Of a stretch of 64,000 nt of DNA, positions 22,028 through 34,526 are shown in pieces. The notes beneath the pieces were generated by a model that saw nothing but the letters and a program-made list of their open reading frames with translations, searched no databases and was not told the origin of the DNA. This DNA comes from Teratosphaeria epicoccoides (taxonomy: Eukaryota; Ascomycota; Dothideomycetes; Mycosphaerellales; Teratosphaeriaceae). The stretch spans positions 24,347-88,346 of the forward strand of contig JADDMT010000114.1 of NCBI GenBank assembly GCA_021401465.1, in the 5' to 3' direction. The translations under genes were made by a program, and so were the position numbers. Each line of letters begins with the position of its first letter. Position 1 is the stretch's first letter.

Positions 22028-24612
22028 TTAGACATACATATAGTCACGTTACTCTAGCTGCAATGCCTAGTAGCATCTAGCAATAATGCTTAGCAGATTA
22101 AAACTCTTATAGATAGCCGCTAGATCTTTCCGCTAATACGAGACAGTAGTATCTAACAGCGGCTCTTAGCGAGGCTAAACAATTGCTCGAGGATCGTCAT
22201 AATACATTCGTTCCTAGAGGACAGTATATACATGTAGTCCTGCTATGTAGCTATGATGCATCTAATCCCTAGTCGCCTGAAGGCACAGAATTCCTTCTAT
22301 TAGAGCTTTAAACAGATTTTCTTCTTTAAAGATAAGTACTTCCTAGCGAATTATCTGGAATTATGGTTGCATAGTATGCGCTACTTCTCTAAACTGTCCG
22401 ACTTGCCTTACAGCTACCCGAAAAAGGACAGAGGCTACCCGACACCGCAAAGGGCGTGCATTATACTATCACGAGTTAAAGAGCTTACACTCTGTGCTTA
22501 TACGCTTAGGTTTCGATCGACTGTAATCTCTAGTCTACTCGAGCGATACTAAGCCCTACCTAGTCTAGACTATCCTTCAACAGACGCTATTAAGCTCACT
22601 TGCGACTAGATTAACACTAAGTTTAAACTCCGATGTAACAGACTATCGTAGCGCAGTTTAGATCGAGATCGCAAATATATCTTTTTAACATACATGTATA
22701 ATCTATCGCTAGTGCATTAAAAGCTTTACATCACGACGCTTTACATTTAACGAGACATTATACACTGCTTTTAGGGCGCGGAAGCGCCAGAGTACGTAGT
22801 AAATCCTGACTATAAACAGCTAAAAATCAGTAGTAATAGCTTCCCTAATTTTGCAGACAACATCCGGATCGACATGGAAATAACAGGACAGTAGGGAGAC
22901 GCCGCGTCCTTGCTCGACGATGACTTCGACGACATGTGCCCTTAGGCCGGCCGACATGACGAGGAAGACAAGCGAATTAGAAGGGACATGGCCGAAGTTT
23001 CGAGGGTAGCCGCTAAACAGAACTTAGCGAAGATTATAGATCTTAAACGTCAGCTTAAAATGCAGAGACAGAGGGAACAACAGACTGCGCGTAAGGAAGC
23101 GGAAGCGATGTACAGGACTACAGAGCTCGAGTAACAGGTCGCATGTCTAGTTCAAGAAAAAGAAGATAATCCTAGCTTATTAGTAGACTAGGTGTAGTAA
23201 CAGATCTCTAAGCTCTAACGTTAATTAGACGCTTATACGTACAAGGAGCGGCTTAATGTTAATGAATTAATTGAAAGAAGGCAAGAAACCGCATGACTAG
23301 AGTAACAGATTAAGGCATTAAGATTAGAGAAGGAGGCAGCTTCAGAGTAGCGGGAGGCCGAGACAGAAGCTCGAATTACCGAACTGCAAGCTAAGCTTGT
23401 TGCCGCCAAATTATAACACTAAGAAGCACAGAGACAGGCAGAAGGTTTCGTGCGATTAACGAAGGAGAGAGATAAAGCCTGTAAGCAGTTGCAGGAAAGC
23501 AGAGAGGCTGTTGTTCGACTAGAAACTCAGCTTGAAGCTAAGCGCGTGAAGCAACATAAGCACTAAAAGCGACTAAAGAGGAAGACTATATTTCTAGGGC
23601 GCGAGTTATCTAGGCTAGAGCAGGCAGAGACGTAACCTTTAATAGAGCCTAACATGTTAGGCATATAATCGTCGGCTTAAGACGAGTCCATTAGATAGAG
23701 CCTAGATCTCGCAGGTTAACAGAAGCGGACGACGGCGTTTCCTGGCAACGAAAGCGGTGCTTACGAAGGGAGTAATACCCTCTAAAGCAATCACGTAGTC
23801 TAGGAGCTTAAGGCTAAGACAGGCGCAGCCTAGCATAGTAGTAATACTGCAGGTACTCTACCTGCACTGACGACAGATTAGCTCGAGAGTTTCTACAGCA
23901 GGTTCTAGAGTAATCAAGCTGAAGCTAGGGTGTAACATAGTAGAGGATCTCTGCCTAAGCCGTAAGATCACGACATAACTAGTATGAACTAACATGCTAA
24001 TGCACTCAAATTAGCTGCAAAAGAATTCGAACCGTATGCGCAGCGAAGGAGGACTTATTAATAGAAGTAGATAGCCCTCCTTAGCGTCATCGACAACATG
24101 CGCGAGGTAAATAATAAGGACTACGTATACGTAGTAACGGACATCCCTATCGAAGAGCTGCTCACAACAGTCGATAACCCGGTTAGAGATTACTTCTACG
24201 AGAGGCTTACAGATAGCGGTAATCCCTCGTTATAGTTGTAGCCTAAAAATACCTAGTCTAAGGAACGTTTTATGTACAACTTTACGAAACTCCTTAAGAG
24301 GAACCTATAGCTAGCTGTAGGGTTCTACCGAAGGCATTTCATAGGGCGTTCTAAATAGCTTGTAACCTATAATCTGTCTAAAGACACTAAGTAGCCCTCA
24401 TTTGCTACTAAAAAGAAATCGGTCACAAATGCTCTTGCCCTATAGACTTCTCTTGCCTCGGCGCCTTCTACGCTACCTTTTCTCGGTTTCTTATGGCCAC
24501 GAGAATCAGAAAGTCCTATGAAACCCCTAGGTAAAAGACGTCCGCCTTCTAGCGATGCTAGCGTCTATAGCAGACAGAGTACAGATCTGCGTCCTAAGGA
24601 AGGTGTAGTATA
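22023..24612 (+). pseudogene. DUF3723 family protein, C-terminal part
   Basis: After the AGGAG duplicate the DUF3723 frame resumes: PEE|LDIHIVTLL, RLLARLNNCSRIVIIHSF, YLELWLHSMRYFSKLSDLPY then SYPKKDRGYPTPQ, matching the family core (outer-membrane-like '..LWLFAMRHFPEL..PRKDRG.P.P' pattern). Residues over 22950-23640 form a long charged coiled coil (KRQLKMQRQREQQTARKEAE), then an S/P-rich tail with YVVTDIPIEELL and PRESESPMKPLGKRRPPS. Frame is continuous from 22028 to about 24610, broken only by TAG, TAA or TGA at inferred Q/W/R sites. Total length with the N-terminal part is near 1,150 codons, normal or slightly long for the family. Not adjacent to any recognised Starship captain gene. Confidence 0.85.
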
Positions 24613-25160
24613 ATCTTGAAGTTCCTGTTACTAGCGCTATATATTCTGAAGGGGCTGCCTAAAGATTACTACATCGACGTCAAAGCTATCGCCTCAAGAC
24701 CTGCACTATTAATAGACTTGCCGCTATAAGCAGAAGAGGCCGCGGTAAAGTCTTTCCCTTACTTCCTGACATATACTACGCAAGACTACTGCTTGCGAGT
24801 CCTTAAGATCCTGTAGGAACAAAATGAAACAGTGTATTAGATAGCCCGGAGCCAGTTGCAAAGGCACGAGTCCTAATAGACCGCGTAGTTCCTAGAAACT
24901 AGCCTAGGTTTAGCAAAAATGTCGTAGCTTCTAAGCTATGTATAGCTGTGATTTGTAGGCAATTTGAGCTGCAAGCCGTATTAGAGCAAGACAATTAATG
25001 TGAGTCCTAGTCAGTCACAGTAAGTCGGGCTACTTGCTAGCTTAAACTCGGGACAGAGTAAAAAGAATACTCTATTAGCGAACCTTGCTTCGCATTATCT
25101 ATAAAAAGTGCGATGCCAGTTAAACCATTCAGAAACTTGAGTATAGCGCCATTCGAGGCG
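24613..25160 (+). pseudogene. Unassigned coding remnant after the DUF3723 gene
   Basis: A second plus frame reads LALYILKGLPKDYYIDV, ASRPALLIDLPLQAEEAAVK, FPYFLTYTTQDYCLRVLKIL, then FLETSLGLAKMSQLLSYVQL, with TAG at inferred Q. It could be a further DUF3723 exon after an intron or a separate gene. No family was recognised. Confidence 0.35.
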
Positions 25161-25757
25161 TGAATAATATGTAGATAGAAAGTGAGATTATACGGACTAA
25201 TGTTAATAGTCTAAGTTATAGTTAATAATAGAGTGTCTAGCACTACTTTAGGTAACAACGATACGAGTAGCAGGGTTACGATACTGCTAGTAGTGCCTAG
25301 TAATCTTGTAGATAGCAGCGATGCACGTAGCGGGACTCTAGGTCCGCTAGTCGCATCTACATACTAGACGTTAACGTCTACAGTCCTAATGTCGATAGAG
25401 TAGGTATCGTCTAGGCGGACAGGTCTAATCTAGAAGTAAAGACTAAGTGCGAAGCTAAGTAATTCGAGCATTCTTAAAATTTGCATGGGCTTCTTGCTAG
25501 ATAGCGACTTAGCAGCTAGGTTTAAGTATCATTACCTAGAATTAGACGAAATCGCGGCTTAGTTTAGTAAAGCGACCCCCCCCCCCCTCTTCCTAGGAAA
25601 ACTATTTTAGGAACATATGGCCCCTAGCTTAGGGGGTCTAAGTTTTGAAGCCTGCGTAGCTAGGCCCTAGTATAGATAGACATTTGACTATAAAGCTGTA
25701 GCTACATTACTATATCAGACTACCTACCTAATTACTTACTACTCTTTACACTACAAA
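25161..25757. other. Intergenic stretch with a 12-C homopolymer
   Basis: No gene recognised. A run of 12 C lies at 25576-25587. TATA-like and CT-rich sequences precede the start of the J-domain gene at 25758. Confidence 0.4.
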
Positions 25758-28700
25758 ATGGCGGCATCTTCTACTACTAAAGCACGCAACGTTATGCCGT
25801 CGTATCAAAATATCCTAACTCACGAATTCCTACTTACTACCGACTTCGCTAACAGCGTCTACAAGCTAAGCGCTAATGAAAGACTCGGCTTCAGAAGGGG
25901 CGAGATCGTCCCAAAAAAGCAGGCCAAGAAAAACCGCGACTAAATAGCATGACGCTACTATCCCGATAAACACTTAGACAAGACTAATGAAGCTATTAAC
26001 GTCTGTAATCAGGTATTCGCCGCTATAAACGAAGCTTACTAGGAAGTCAAGTCTTCATATTAGCTACTAAGCGTTATCGACATTCCTAATGCTACTAACG
26101 AGGATGTAGAGATAGAGGCCGAGTTAGATTCAGATTCAGAAGTCGATCTTCTAGAGGAGCAAGATAACTAAGGATTCGAGTTAGACAAACTGCTATAGTA
26201 GGACGAGAACATAGATAGCTAGACGACCGATAACAATATTACCTAACTTAATCTACTTGCTAGTAAGAGGGTCGAAGATATCTTTAGAGGCTACTACTAG
26301 AACGCCGATGATCTTTTAGATGACTATCGAGGGAAGCTTAGTATGATCGTAGCGACGGCGTGCCCTTTAAGGGAGAGGGCATATACAAGTAGGTCACAGA
26401 GCGGTATAAGCTACTTTCGAGCTAACGGATCTTTTCAGAGATACAATGTATAGTCTAGCAATATCAGGAGGACGTTAACGCTTATCTAGTCCGGAATGAG
26501 CTCTAGAAATGGGCTCAAGGTAGGTACAACGGCCCCGCTCCTTACTCGTACTTCGATAAAAGTAGCAAGCCTCGAGCTTAAATAAAGACGGAAGACAAGA
26601 AGTACTCGAAAAAACTCGCTACCGAAATACGCGGCAGAGTCCCTACTCCTTCTCTAGATGAAGATCTCGAACTCCTACCCGACCTCTCATTTTACAGGCA
26701 TATATAGACAAAGAGGTATCGAAACATCGCGGAGCTCGTCAATGATCCGGTCAAGTAGCGCCTACAAGAGGGGAATCGAAAGCTAATCGAGAAAGCGAAC
26801 GAATCGATACGCGAACAAATAAGGAAGGACAGCTAGAGATCGAAGATGCCTTATCTATTTCTCTAGATACCTATCGTTAGCATGATTACTACTTTAGTCG
26901 AGTATATAAAATATATTGCTGACAGTGATAATGAAGCCGCCGAACTAGTCATTCGCACATTAGCACAGGGCATTAAGCGGTCTAGTTAGCTAGCAGAATA
27001 GGTGACTCTCGTTTAGAACTACGCAGAGAAACAAGCTAAGAGATAGCGTGCTAGGCCGCATATAAGATATCGGCTAGCAGATATCCTAGTACTAGACAAA
27101 GCACCTTTATAAACAGATAGCATATCCGCGAACAAGACAAGCAGAGACCGTAAAAGGCAGACTATAGAAGAACTTCTGTAACAGAGTGTCACTAAGGATG
27201 TCGAGATGCTAGACATATAATACTCCGAAGGGGAAGACAGCGAGCAGGATATTAGAATAGAGGACCTTAGTGTAGACATAGAGGACCTCTACATAGAGAG
27301 ATCAAGATCACGTTCACGTTTACGTCTATCTACCACGAAGAGCCAGCAGAAGAAATCTATAAGGGCAAAGTCCCTAAGGGTTAAATCCGAACAAAACGCC
27401 GCTAAAGCATCATCGACAAGGTTGCCTCTACCTAGACGGAAATTAAAGGGCGATAGTAAGCAGTATACTTTAGAAGCTATTAAACCTAGATCACAGAAAG
27501 GCTTCTTTAAATTAAAGCTTAGCGCGCTGTCTGTGTACTATTGCGGCTAAGAGCGAAAGATCGGCGCAATTAGAGTATTAGTTCAAAGAAACGTGGAAAA
27601 TTGGCAGGTACTCGTATGTATGAGCGACTTAGCTGTTAATGCCCCGATAGTGTAGGAAATTGTTCCTAGCTACATGTTTGATACTAGTCTACCCGAGCGT
27701 TATAAGTAGGCTAGAGGTCTAGTTCTAAACAGGAGAGATGAGACGAGAACGAAGAATAGGAAAGTAAGAAAAGGGCCCCTATCTAGTATAGGTACTAAGG
27801 AAGATCTTCATATCATAAACAGCTAAGGAAGATTACTGTCTCTTAACGACTTTGAGTAGGGTAGCATCGTAACAGCGTCCCGCGTTAGAGGGCTATCAAA
27901 CGAAGGCAACACTCCTATGACTTTGATCTAAGGGAAATTCCGCGGACAAAGAGCCAAATTCTTTACTAGGACTATGCTCGGCAATGTCTTCAGACAAGTA
28001 GTAGTAGACAGTTGCATTAATTAGCTACTTCAAGCTAGTAGCTTTAAAGCCGTGATTGTAGTAAGAGACCCTCGGTTTCCGAAAAGGCTAGGATCGAGGA
28101 AACAAAAGCAGGTGAAGAAAGAGGAGGAGGAGGAGGAGGAGGAGGAGGAGGAGGAGGAGGAGGAGGAGGATAAAGATGACGAAGAGGACGAAGAGGATGA
28201 AGAAGAAGGCCTAAACGAATATCGCAACGAAATAGATGATGACTTCCTACACGATGAATCTAGCGAGCAGGATAGCGATGCCGAGAGTAGTGTAATCAGC
28301 GCCAAATCTAATGACGAGGTGAGCCAGATAGACTTAGAGGCGGTTTCTAAGGTTAATTCCGAACCTTTTAAAAGGAGAACGAAGAATTATCAAAACACTG
28401 CGAACTCTGGCCATGTGAGGTCCTACTAGGCCGGATCTGACAGGCCTGCGCGAGAAAGAGCGAGGCAAGATAAGGAGCTTTTGTAGCCGCTACGCCTAGT
28501 ATAGTAATACAAGGAAGCCCGCAAGCACAGCTAGAGCGACAAAGCATTAAATTCTTCACGGTCTAAGAAGTAGCAGCGTAGCTATAGCGATGCTTTCCTA
28601 GAGGAAGAAATCCAGACCAGATTAACTCGGCCTACTACGCGGAAGGCTCCGAGTACGCAACACTATAGACAGACACAAGGTTAAAGCACAGATAAAGACA

Positions 28701-29020
28701 TTGTTCGAGAGCTTAGGAAGAAGCCGCGGGAATCGTTCTCGCTACCCTCTTATCCAGATCTTTTAGAAGAGAAGGAAGTAAGTAGTAAACATTGAAAGCA
28801 ATTTCGAAACACCGCTATAGTCGAGACAGATAATGACTAGTCTTCATGAACTAGGATTCCTGAGGTCGTATTAACAGAGCATACATAAGTAGCGGATTAG
28901 GTTCGGCTAAGAACGACGATCTTGTGCCATTCCTTCACAATGATGACTTTATAAGGGACAAGAGAAGATCATAGAGACGTAGTAGCTTTTTTAGTAAGCG
29001 AAATTAGATGCTGTACACGG
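25758..29020 (+). pseudogene. Large J-domain-containing protein, unknown family
   Basis: ATG at 25758. Residues 56-95 read AKKNRDQIAQRYYPDKHLD (Q inferred) and INEAYQEVKSS, i.e. helix II, the HPDK loop and helix III of a DnaJ/J domain, which normally recruits Hsp70. The essential His is now Tyr (YPDK), consistent with CAT-to-TAT. The body (26350-28060, other frame after an indel or intron near 26345) is charged and unrecognised: FKGEGIYKQVTERYKLLS, PHIRYRLADILVLDKAPL, LKLSALSVYYCG, AKFFTRTMLGNVFRQVVVDS. At 28121-28170 a (GGA)n run encodes poly-Glu, followed by an acidic stretch. The end is uncertain (28880-29020). About 1,050 codons. J-domain call good, function unknown. Confidence 0.55.
28121..28170 (+). 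repeat. (GGA)n microsatellite encoding poly-Glu
   Basis: Uninterrupted GGA/GAG repeats of 50 bp, in frame in the J-domain gene. The opposite strand gives a spurious poly-Ser frame. Confidence 0.95.
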
Positions 29021-29149
29021 GATAAAAGGATGCCTCGTTATTAATACTTTACTCGGCCGCAAGACCGTAGGAGCACTCTTGCTAGTAGCAATAGTTACCT
29101 TAGAACGAATTTGCGTATAGCCTTTGCTGTCTTTTACATTAACTACCCC

Positions 29150-29740
29150 GATAAATCCTAATCAGAGCTGTCGAAATATAACCTCATCTCTTCATATATT
29201 CCGCATTATAGTTTGAGTACAGCGAGTTCTAAAGTTGACGAGGCGCTTGATAATGATGATAAGGATTTGATGGCGATACACTGACTAGAGGATAGCGAGG
29301 TCCCTAGTAATTAGCATAATGAATACCTTTCAGGAGCATGTCCTAGGGCTGACGCGAAATAGATCTATACTGACACTGTCTTAGCCGAGCTCGGTTAGTG
29401 TCGTCGATGAGGGCTCTTTAAGATGATAAGGCTATGTTTAAGTTTAAATCGAATCTAATAAGGATCAATAGTTTGATGACATCTTATATCGACAGGTCTG
29501 ACCGTAATATGGAGGACGACATGCACGGACGTAATAGTATCTTGCAGACTACTCAATTAATGGCGTTTCTCTTTAATGCCTACTATCTCCTCTTATCTTT
29601 GTTGTTTATAGTTTACTAGAACCTGTTTTAGCTTGGCCTATTTAACGCTCCTAGACGAGCTAAAGGATCTACTAGTAGACGCGTACATACTAGTCAAGCT
29701 ACGTATAGTGTAAAAGGCTAGTCAGAATTGTAACTAAAAA
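29150..29740 (+). pseudogene. Unassigned plus-strand coding fragment
   Basis: From about 29155 the plus strand reads ELSKYNLISSYIPHYSLSTA, DEALDNDDKDLMAIH, YTDTVLAELG and LFKMIRLCLSLNRI with stops only at inferred Q/W/R sites, later LTLLDELKDLLVDAYILVKL. It may be the last exon of the J-domain gene or an independent gene; it converges on the gene at 30037-32397. Family not recognised. Confidence 0.35.
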
Positions 29741-30036
29741 AAGCTTGATACTCTGTATACAATTAACATCGAATAACTAAATAGAATCCTGCGCCTATAC
29801 CTATTACTGCTTCTGCAGAGTCATGACTAAAGGTCAAGATTATCGTCTACTAGGTCTTCCCCTCCTTGTAGCGGATTAGACTACTAATTAGGTAGTGCCT
29901 TAAGCACGCTGCCCTGACGCCAAAGAAATTCGCCCTGTTATAACTCGCGAGATTGCGCGCGAATGTTAAACCTAAGAATTAGTAGAATCTTACGCTCGTC
30001 TCTTAGTACTAGCACACTCTAGCGGTCATAGAGAAT

Positions 30037-32397
30037 TTAGCGATTAACCTCATCGTCTTAGTTGTCCTTACTGTCTTCGTCATCCTCCTTAGTGTCGGCG
30101 TCATTGACCCTAATCTTGTTCCTCCTGACTAAGGCTAGCTTCTGTCGTTTCCCTTAACTGTCACGACTAGAATTGCTTTGCCTTTATGTCTAAAGTGTAA
30201 GGTTATTCTCATCGATCTCTTCGATATTAACTTGACTGTCCTCACAGATTTGCTTTACATGCTCGTACAGACTAACATTGTATTAATGTAGACTCTTATT
30301 GCCTACAGGTGTCTTAGAGCCCTTAGTATATTCCTTTCCTTTAGGTAGGTTAAGTTCGTCCCCGAACTGGCTCGCGGCTTCCTTTAGAGTAGCGTCCTTC
30401 GTACCGCGGGCGCCGCTCTCTGCCTTGTTACCTATAGCTGCTTGCAAAAGTGCATGAGCCGAACGTGAAGTTTTGGATGCCGGGGCTTACGTTGCTAACG
30501 GCGCGGATGTCGATGCTTGCAAGGGCGTGCTTTTTAGCTGCTCCTTAGGTCTATGCTTCTAGATGTACTACCTAACGGTCTCCCTAGGTAACAGGGGACT
30601 ACGGTTAATACGTACATCCCTTATTAGGTCTTCTATGGCGCGTAACTACGTACCGTACTAGTAGTAGGACAGAGCTGTCATATAGAGATCTATATCTGAC
30701 TTCAGATAGAATGTCATAGATGTACGAGTCTTAGCCGCAGAACCTCCTAATTGCAATGCTAGATACTCCTCCCTAGGCGCCTATCCTAGGTTACGCGGAG
30801 CCTGATGCTCCGCATAGCTACTAGCCAACTCTTTGACACGATCCTCGCAGGCCTGCTTGAATGCAGCTTTACTCTCTTTAACATATTTGCTACGAAGATA
30901 CTTGTTATCTTCGTCTAGGCTACTACTATAGGTCATATTATATAGCTTCTCGGCTATGTTCTCAGGAAATCCCGGGTATCCCTCGTCTAGGATCCTACGC
31001 TAACGATGAGCCTAGTAGTTATCGTCGAGACATGCGGCAGCCGCGTTAGGAGCGGAGGTACACCTTAGAGCTTGACATCGAGAATCATAGTCCGTCACAT
31101 AATTAGGCTACTAATAGTAGAAAGGTCTATTAGGAAATACTAAACTCATGTCTAGGAGAACATCTTTTGCTCGTAGACTCGCAAAGCGCTCATTGTAGTG
31201 CACGCGAAACTCTCTCTCTTTGCGTTCATTTACATCGACGATCTTAAAGCGCGGCCGACCTAGGTATCCTGTATCTAGTATAGTTCCGAATCAAGCTTGC
31301 TAATAACTAGGGATTACGAAGCCGGGATTACTAGCGCTAGATTCCTAGGTCCCTTCATCCCTCTTAGGTAGCTAGTTACGCTAGACAGGCTTGCTGTATT
31401 TTAGTAGCTTGAACACACTATGATCGTAGCGGTACTCGTAGCCTACGTCAGCTTTGTAATAGCTACAAGTAGGCTTCGCTTCGTCGTATAGTCGACGCGC
31501 ATCTCTGTAGCAATTACATGTAGTCTTCCTTCTACTATATACTATCGCTAGCTTCTCTTTAGTGCTTAGTGCCTCTAGACGCTCGCCCGTGTACCCTTCG
31601 AGCTCTAGGAATGATTGCTAATACTCGAGGCTAAATTCTGGCGCTCGAGAACTCTGACTAACAGTTAAACTGCTATAGGGCGAGTGTATGTCTATTAATT
31701 CCTAGCGAGAAGCTTCTGGTCGATCTCTATGTAGGAGCGATCGCCTAGCTGTACCTACAGTGTCTTTACTAGCTAATCTTCGGGCGTGTTCTGCTTTAGC
31801 CTCTTAGTAATCAAAGCTATGACCTAGCTTCAAAATATCGGTCAGGTAGATAGGGAGCTAAGAGTCGATGTAGTCTCGTAACTTCAGTAGTTTCTGCTTT
31901 ATGTTAAGAAAATAGAGCTACTAAATCATCTCCTTACGATTAGCTTTATCTCGCTAGCAAGCGTCTTCTTTCGTGATTTCGGCTTCTAAATAGCCTATAC
32001 GCTTAGCATCTTTCAGGTCTAGAAGATCGATGCGGATCCTACACATCTGCTTGCAAGAGACTTGCTATAATTTGGCATCGACTAATTGTAGCTCCTAAAG
32101 TATAAGCTGCGGATTATAGTTGTACTTTGCTAGACGGCGTTCTAACTCTTAGTCCTAGGCATAGTCCTTCCTAGGGAATGTAGGTAGGGACTAGTCTTGT
32201 GTCTAGGTGTCTAGTTGCTAGTCCTCCTCGACATTAGTAGGCGCCAAGTCGTGAAGCACAAGCTATGTCTATGCTTTATCCTTAGCGAGCGACTATTCTA
32301 TGTTGAAAACTTTGAGTGTTCGTGATTGTTCGGGTTAATTAGTGTACTGTCATTATAGACACTAAGTCTAGACTACTTTATACAGCATTAAAGACAT
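30037..32397 (-). pseudogene. 787-codon hypothetical protein, intronless
   Basis: ATG at 32397 (MSLMLYKVV) and TAA at 30037-30039 enclose exactly 787 codons in one frame, interrupted only by TAG/TAA/TGA at inferred Q, W or R sites. The N-terminal third is coiled coil (NRKEM, LNIKQKLLKLRDYIDS). The middle has a Cys cluster (TCNCYRDARRLYDEAKPTCS) and conserved-looking FGTILDTGYLGRPRFKIVDV and EFRVHYNERFASLRAKDVLL, then CQALRCTSAPNAAAACLDD. The C-terminus is basic/acidic low complexity ending DDEDSKDN. I recognise no family. It faces the J-domain gene tail to tail. The intact frame length despite heavy mutation implies it was functional shortly before RIP. Confidence 0.6.
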
Positions 32398-33036
32398 AGT
32401 ATAATCTTAGGCGCTAAAGTCGGCGGCTGTAAAAATAACTAGCGAGGCCCCTAGAGTATATGTCTAGCTATTCTCTAGCGTCTCGCCATAAGTCGCTCGC
32501 AATCCGACAAAGGGATGTTAGCGACCAAGAGATGGCGGCAAATAGATATGGGCGTTAACACGAAGTAACGTACAGGTTAGCGACAGGCCTCCGCGAACGT
32601 CCGCACGGCCGCCTAGATAATACGTAATAACAGACGTTGTCGCGAAGACGTCTATATGTCCGGAAGCACCCAAGAACGCGAGCTTGTGCTACTTTCTTGA
32701 CAACCTCAGACATTCTCTTTAATTGTTTGCGCGAGAATTAGAAGAGGAGAGTTATAGGCGGATAGTGTCTAGATTACAGGAATCGCTAGGGAGTATTAAA
32801 GACTATACATAACGCGATTAATGAAAAAGACTCTGAAAATCATAAAAGCTATAAGGCGAAGATGCATATGTATAAAATTTAGAAAGAGAAGATCTAGCGA
32901 GGCTGCCTCTACAGGCATAGATCCTCGCTTGCTAGAGCCTTGGCTTCGCTAACCTTAGGCACCATTATATATAGAGGGGGTAATTAGCAGGTAGAGAGGA
33001 TGTGTGTACATAGCGCACACTAACACTATAGCATTG
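32398..33036. other. Intergenic region without recognised gene
   Basis: Contains an inverted pair around 32890-32935 (GATCTAGCGAGG ... CCTCGCTTGCTAG, imperfect). No conserved frame was seen, although the frame of the gene at 33037-33843 stays partly open past its TAG down to about 32900. Confidence 0.3.
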
Positions 33037-33843
33037 CTACATGTCCTCTCGCTTTACTAAAACAGGACCGTATTTTCTCAGGACCGATTACGAGATGAGC
33101 CTTCTATTTTAGCGTTGCTATCTTTTAACTTCAGTAACGTCTCGTTCGTGGATGTTATGGACTATCGACCTTCTATAATGCTTTAGCTACTTACTATAGT
33201 ACACAGCGCGCTACTCGCACTCTAAAGGCAAAAACTTCAAACTGCTACAGATCCTCTCATCGTACTAGTAGTCTGCTTCCTACGGGTACAAGACAAAATC
33301 CATGCTCTTGTGTACAGTCTTATGCCCATGCTCGTCACCTAGAGTCTATACATCAGGCATGCGAGAGGTCGACCTTAGTAGCTAAATGACCCTATGCTTG
33401 CGTATCTAGCGTTTAAAGCATCGTACGTGTAGACCGAGTTAACAGTGTTAGCAGTAGAAGTCAAGTAGCCTATAGTAAGTAGAATAATAGTCTTTGCACA
33501 CATAACATCCTAATACAAGTAAGTTGTAAATACTTTGCTTCACTAGGATCTCGACTAACTGTTAGCGTTCTTCTCTAGGCTAGTTAACGTTCCTATTATA
33601 GTGACTTCCCTGTTTTTCTGTGCTAAGATCGTAGATTATAGCTCTCGAGGTCTTCGGTTATAAGAGCCTGCTCGACTCTAAAAATAGCCAATTAAGTAGC
33701 CGCCGAACATTTGCGGCGCATCGCTGTAGTCGTAAGCGCGTATGTTAACTAATACTAGCATCTTAGTCAGCTTGCCTGACCTTACGCACGCTTTGATCTT
33801 CTTATTGCTTGCGGGGCCTTCTCTAGCAGCTGCTACGGGACAT
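33037..33843 (-). pseudogene. Cys-rich (zinc-binding-like) hypothetical protein
   Basis: ATG at 33843 (MSRSSCQRRPRKQ) and TAG at 33037-33039 give 269 codons in one frame; the final TAG may itself be a mutated Q. Residues about 114-146 read CYVCKDYYSTYYRLLDFYCQ and HCQLGLHVRCFKR (Q inferred), i.e. C-x2-C-x14-C-x2-C-x4-H-x2-C, a plausible treble-clef or PHD/RING-like zinc site. Earlier residues are basic, later ones include MDFVLYP and SLKFLPLECE. It is divergent, about 100 bp from the plus-strand gene at 33942, so the two may share a promoter. Family not recognised. Confidence 0.5.
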
Positions 33844-33941
33844 CGCGATTCCTCTCTTTTCTTGACTTTTTTTTTTGAAATGCTTCAAGCTAGCTGCTAA
33901 GCGAGTAGAAGGACAACCTAGGTCCTACAAAGAAACGGATA

Positions 33942-34526
33942 TTTACTAGCCTCTATTGTCCCTTTTGTAGTCATCGCCGATAACTAGGACGAAGGGTCGC
34001 TTAAGTGTGTATGTAGGAACGTGCCTTACGCTTAGGAAGTGTCTCATATTGCTAACACCTATACCGTTTGTTCGCTTAAAACCTATAGTCCGTGCTAGTT
34101 TTAATAGCTGCTAGCGAATCTGCATAGTTCGGCGGATCTTTAGGAGATGAAATGTGTTTGTAGCCTAGGGAAGGTATTAGTGTCTACTATTAAGGCTATT
34201 CTCAAAGAAGAAAATTTTAAGTTGTAATTCTACAAGTAGATAGCGCTTTGTATGCTTGCCGCGTTACTAATAAGCTTAGACTTTGTGATAAATTTGCTCT
34301 AAAAGCTAGGAAAAGAATGACGAACTAGTTCAGTTGTCTTAACGGGTCCTGCTCCTTCGGCCACATCTATGATCCGACGTCGAATGATGTGAGATTCTAC
34401 TGCTAGAATCTACAATGCGGTTTGATCTCTTACATAACATGCTAGACGCCTTAGCATGAGGGCCGACCGTGCCATGAAGAATTAGGAGACCTAAGAACAA
34501 TGCTACAAGGCATCTTGATTACGGAA
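33942..34526 (+). pseudogene. Cys-rich hypothetical protein, N-terminal part (split by gypsy element 2)
   Basis: Plus frame with TAG/TAA only at inferred Q/W sites: SLYCPFCSHRR, then NQFSCLNGSCSFGHIYDPTS, VRFYCQNLQCGLISYITC and EGRPCHEELGDLRTMLQGIL. The paired Cys residues suggest zinc binding. The reading frame runs into the left LTR at 34527 and resumes at 41464. The true start is uncertain. It is divergent from the Cys-rich gene ending at 33843. Confidence 0.45.
34522..34526. repeat. Target site duplication, left copy (CGGAA) of gypsy element 2
   Basis: The right copy at 41464-41468 reads TAGAA. The two differ by one C-to-T and one G-to-A, as expected if mutation followed insertion. The host reading frame is restored when one copy is removed. 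Confidence 0.7.

Noticed and set aside
22367..22552. Isolated 61-residue open frame as a separate gene
   Set aside because: It is a stop-free piece of the DUF3723 frame.
14085..24612. TAG as a reassigned sense codon (Q)
   Set aside because: TAG also stands at positions that are Trp in other copies (for example KAWRVYLEG in element 1 versus a TAG in element 3), and TAA/TGA stops occur at Q and R sites. Mutation explains this better than a code change.
28121..28170. CRISPR-like or satellite array
   Set aside because: Simple trinucleotide repeat without spacers.
28030..28305. Minus-strand poly-Ser open frame
   Set aside because: It is the reverse reading of the (GGA)n poly-Glu stretch of the J-domain gene.
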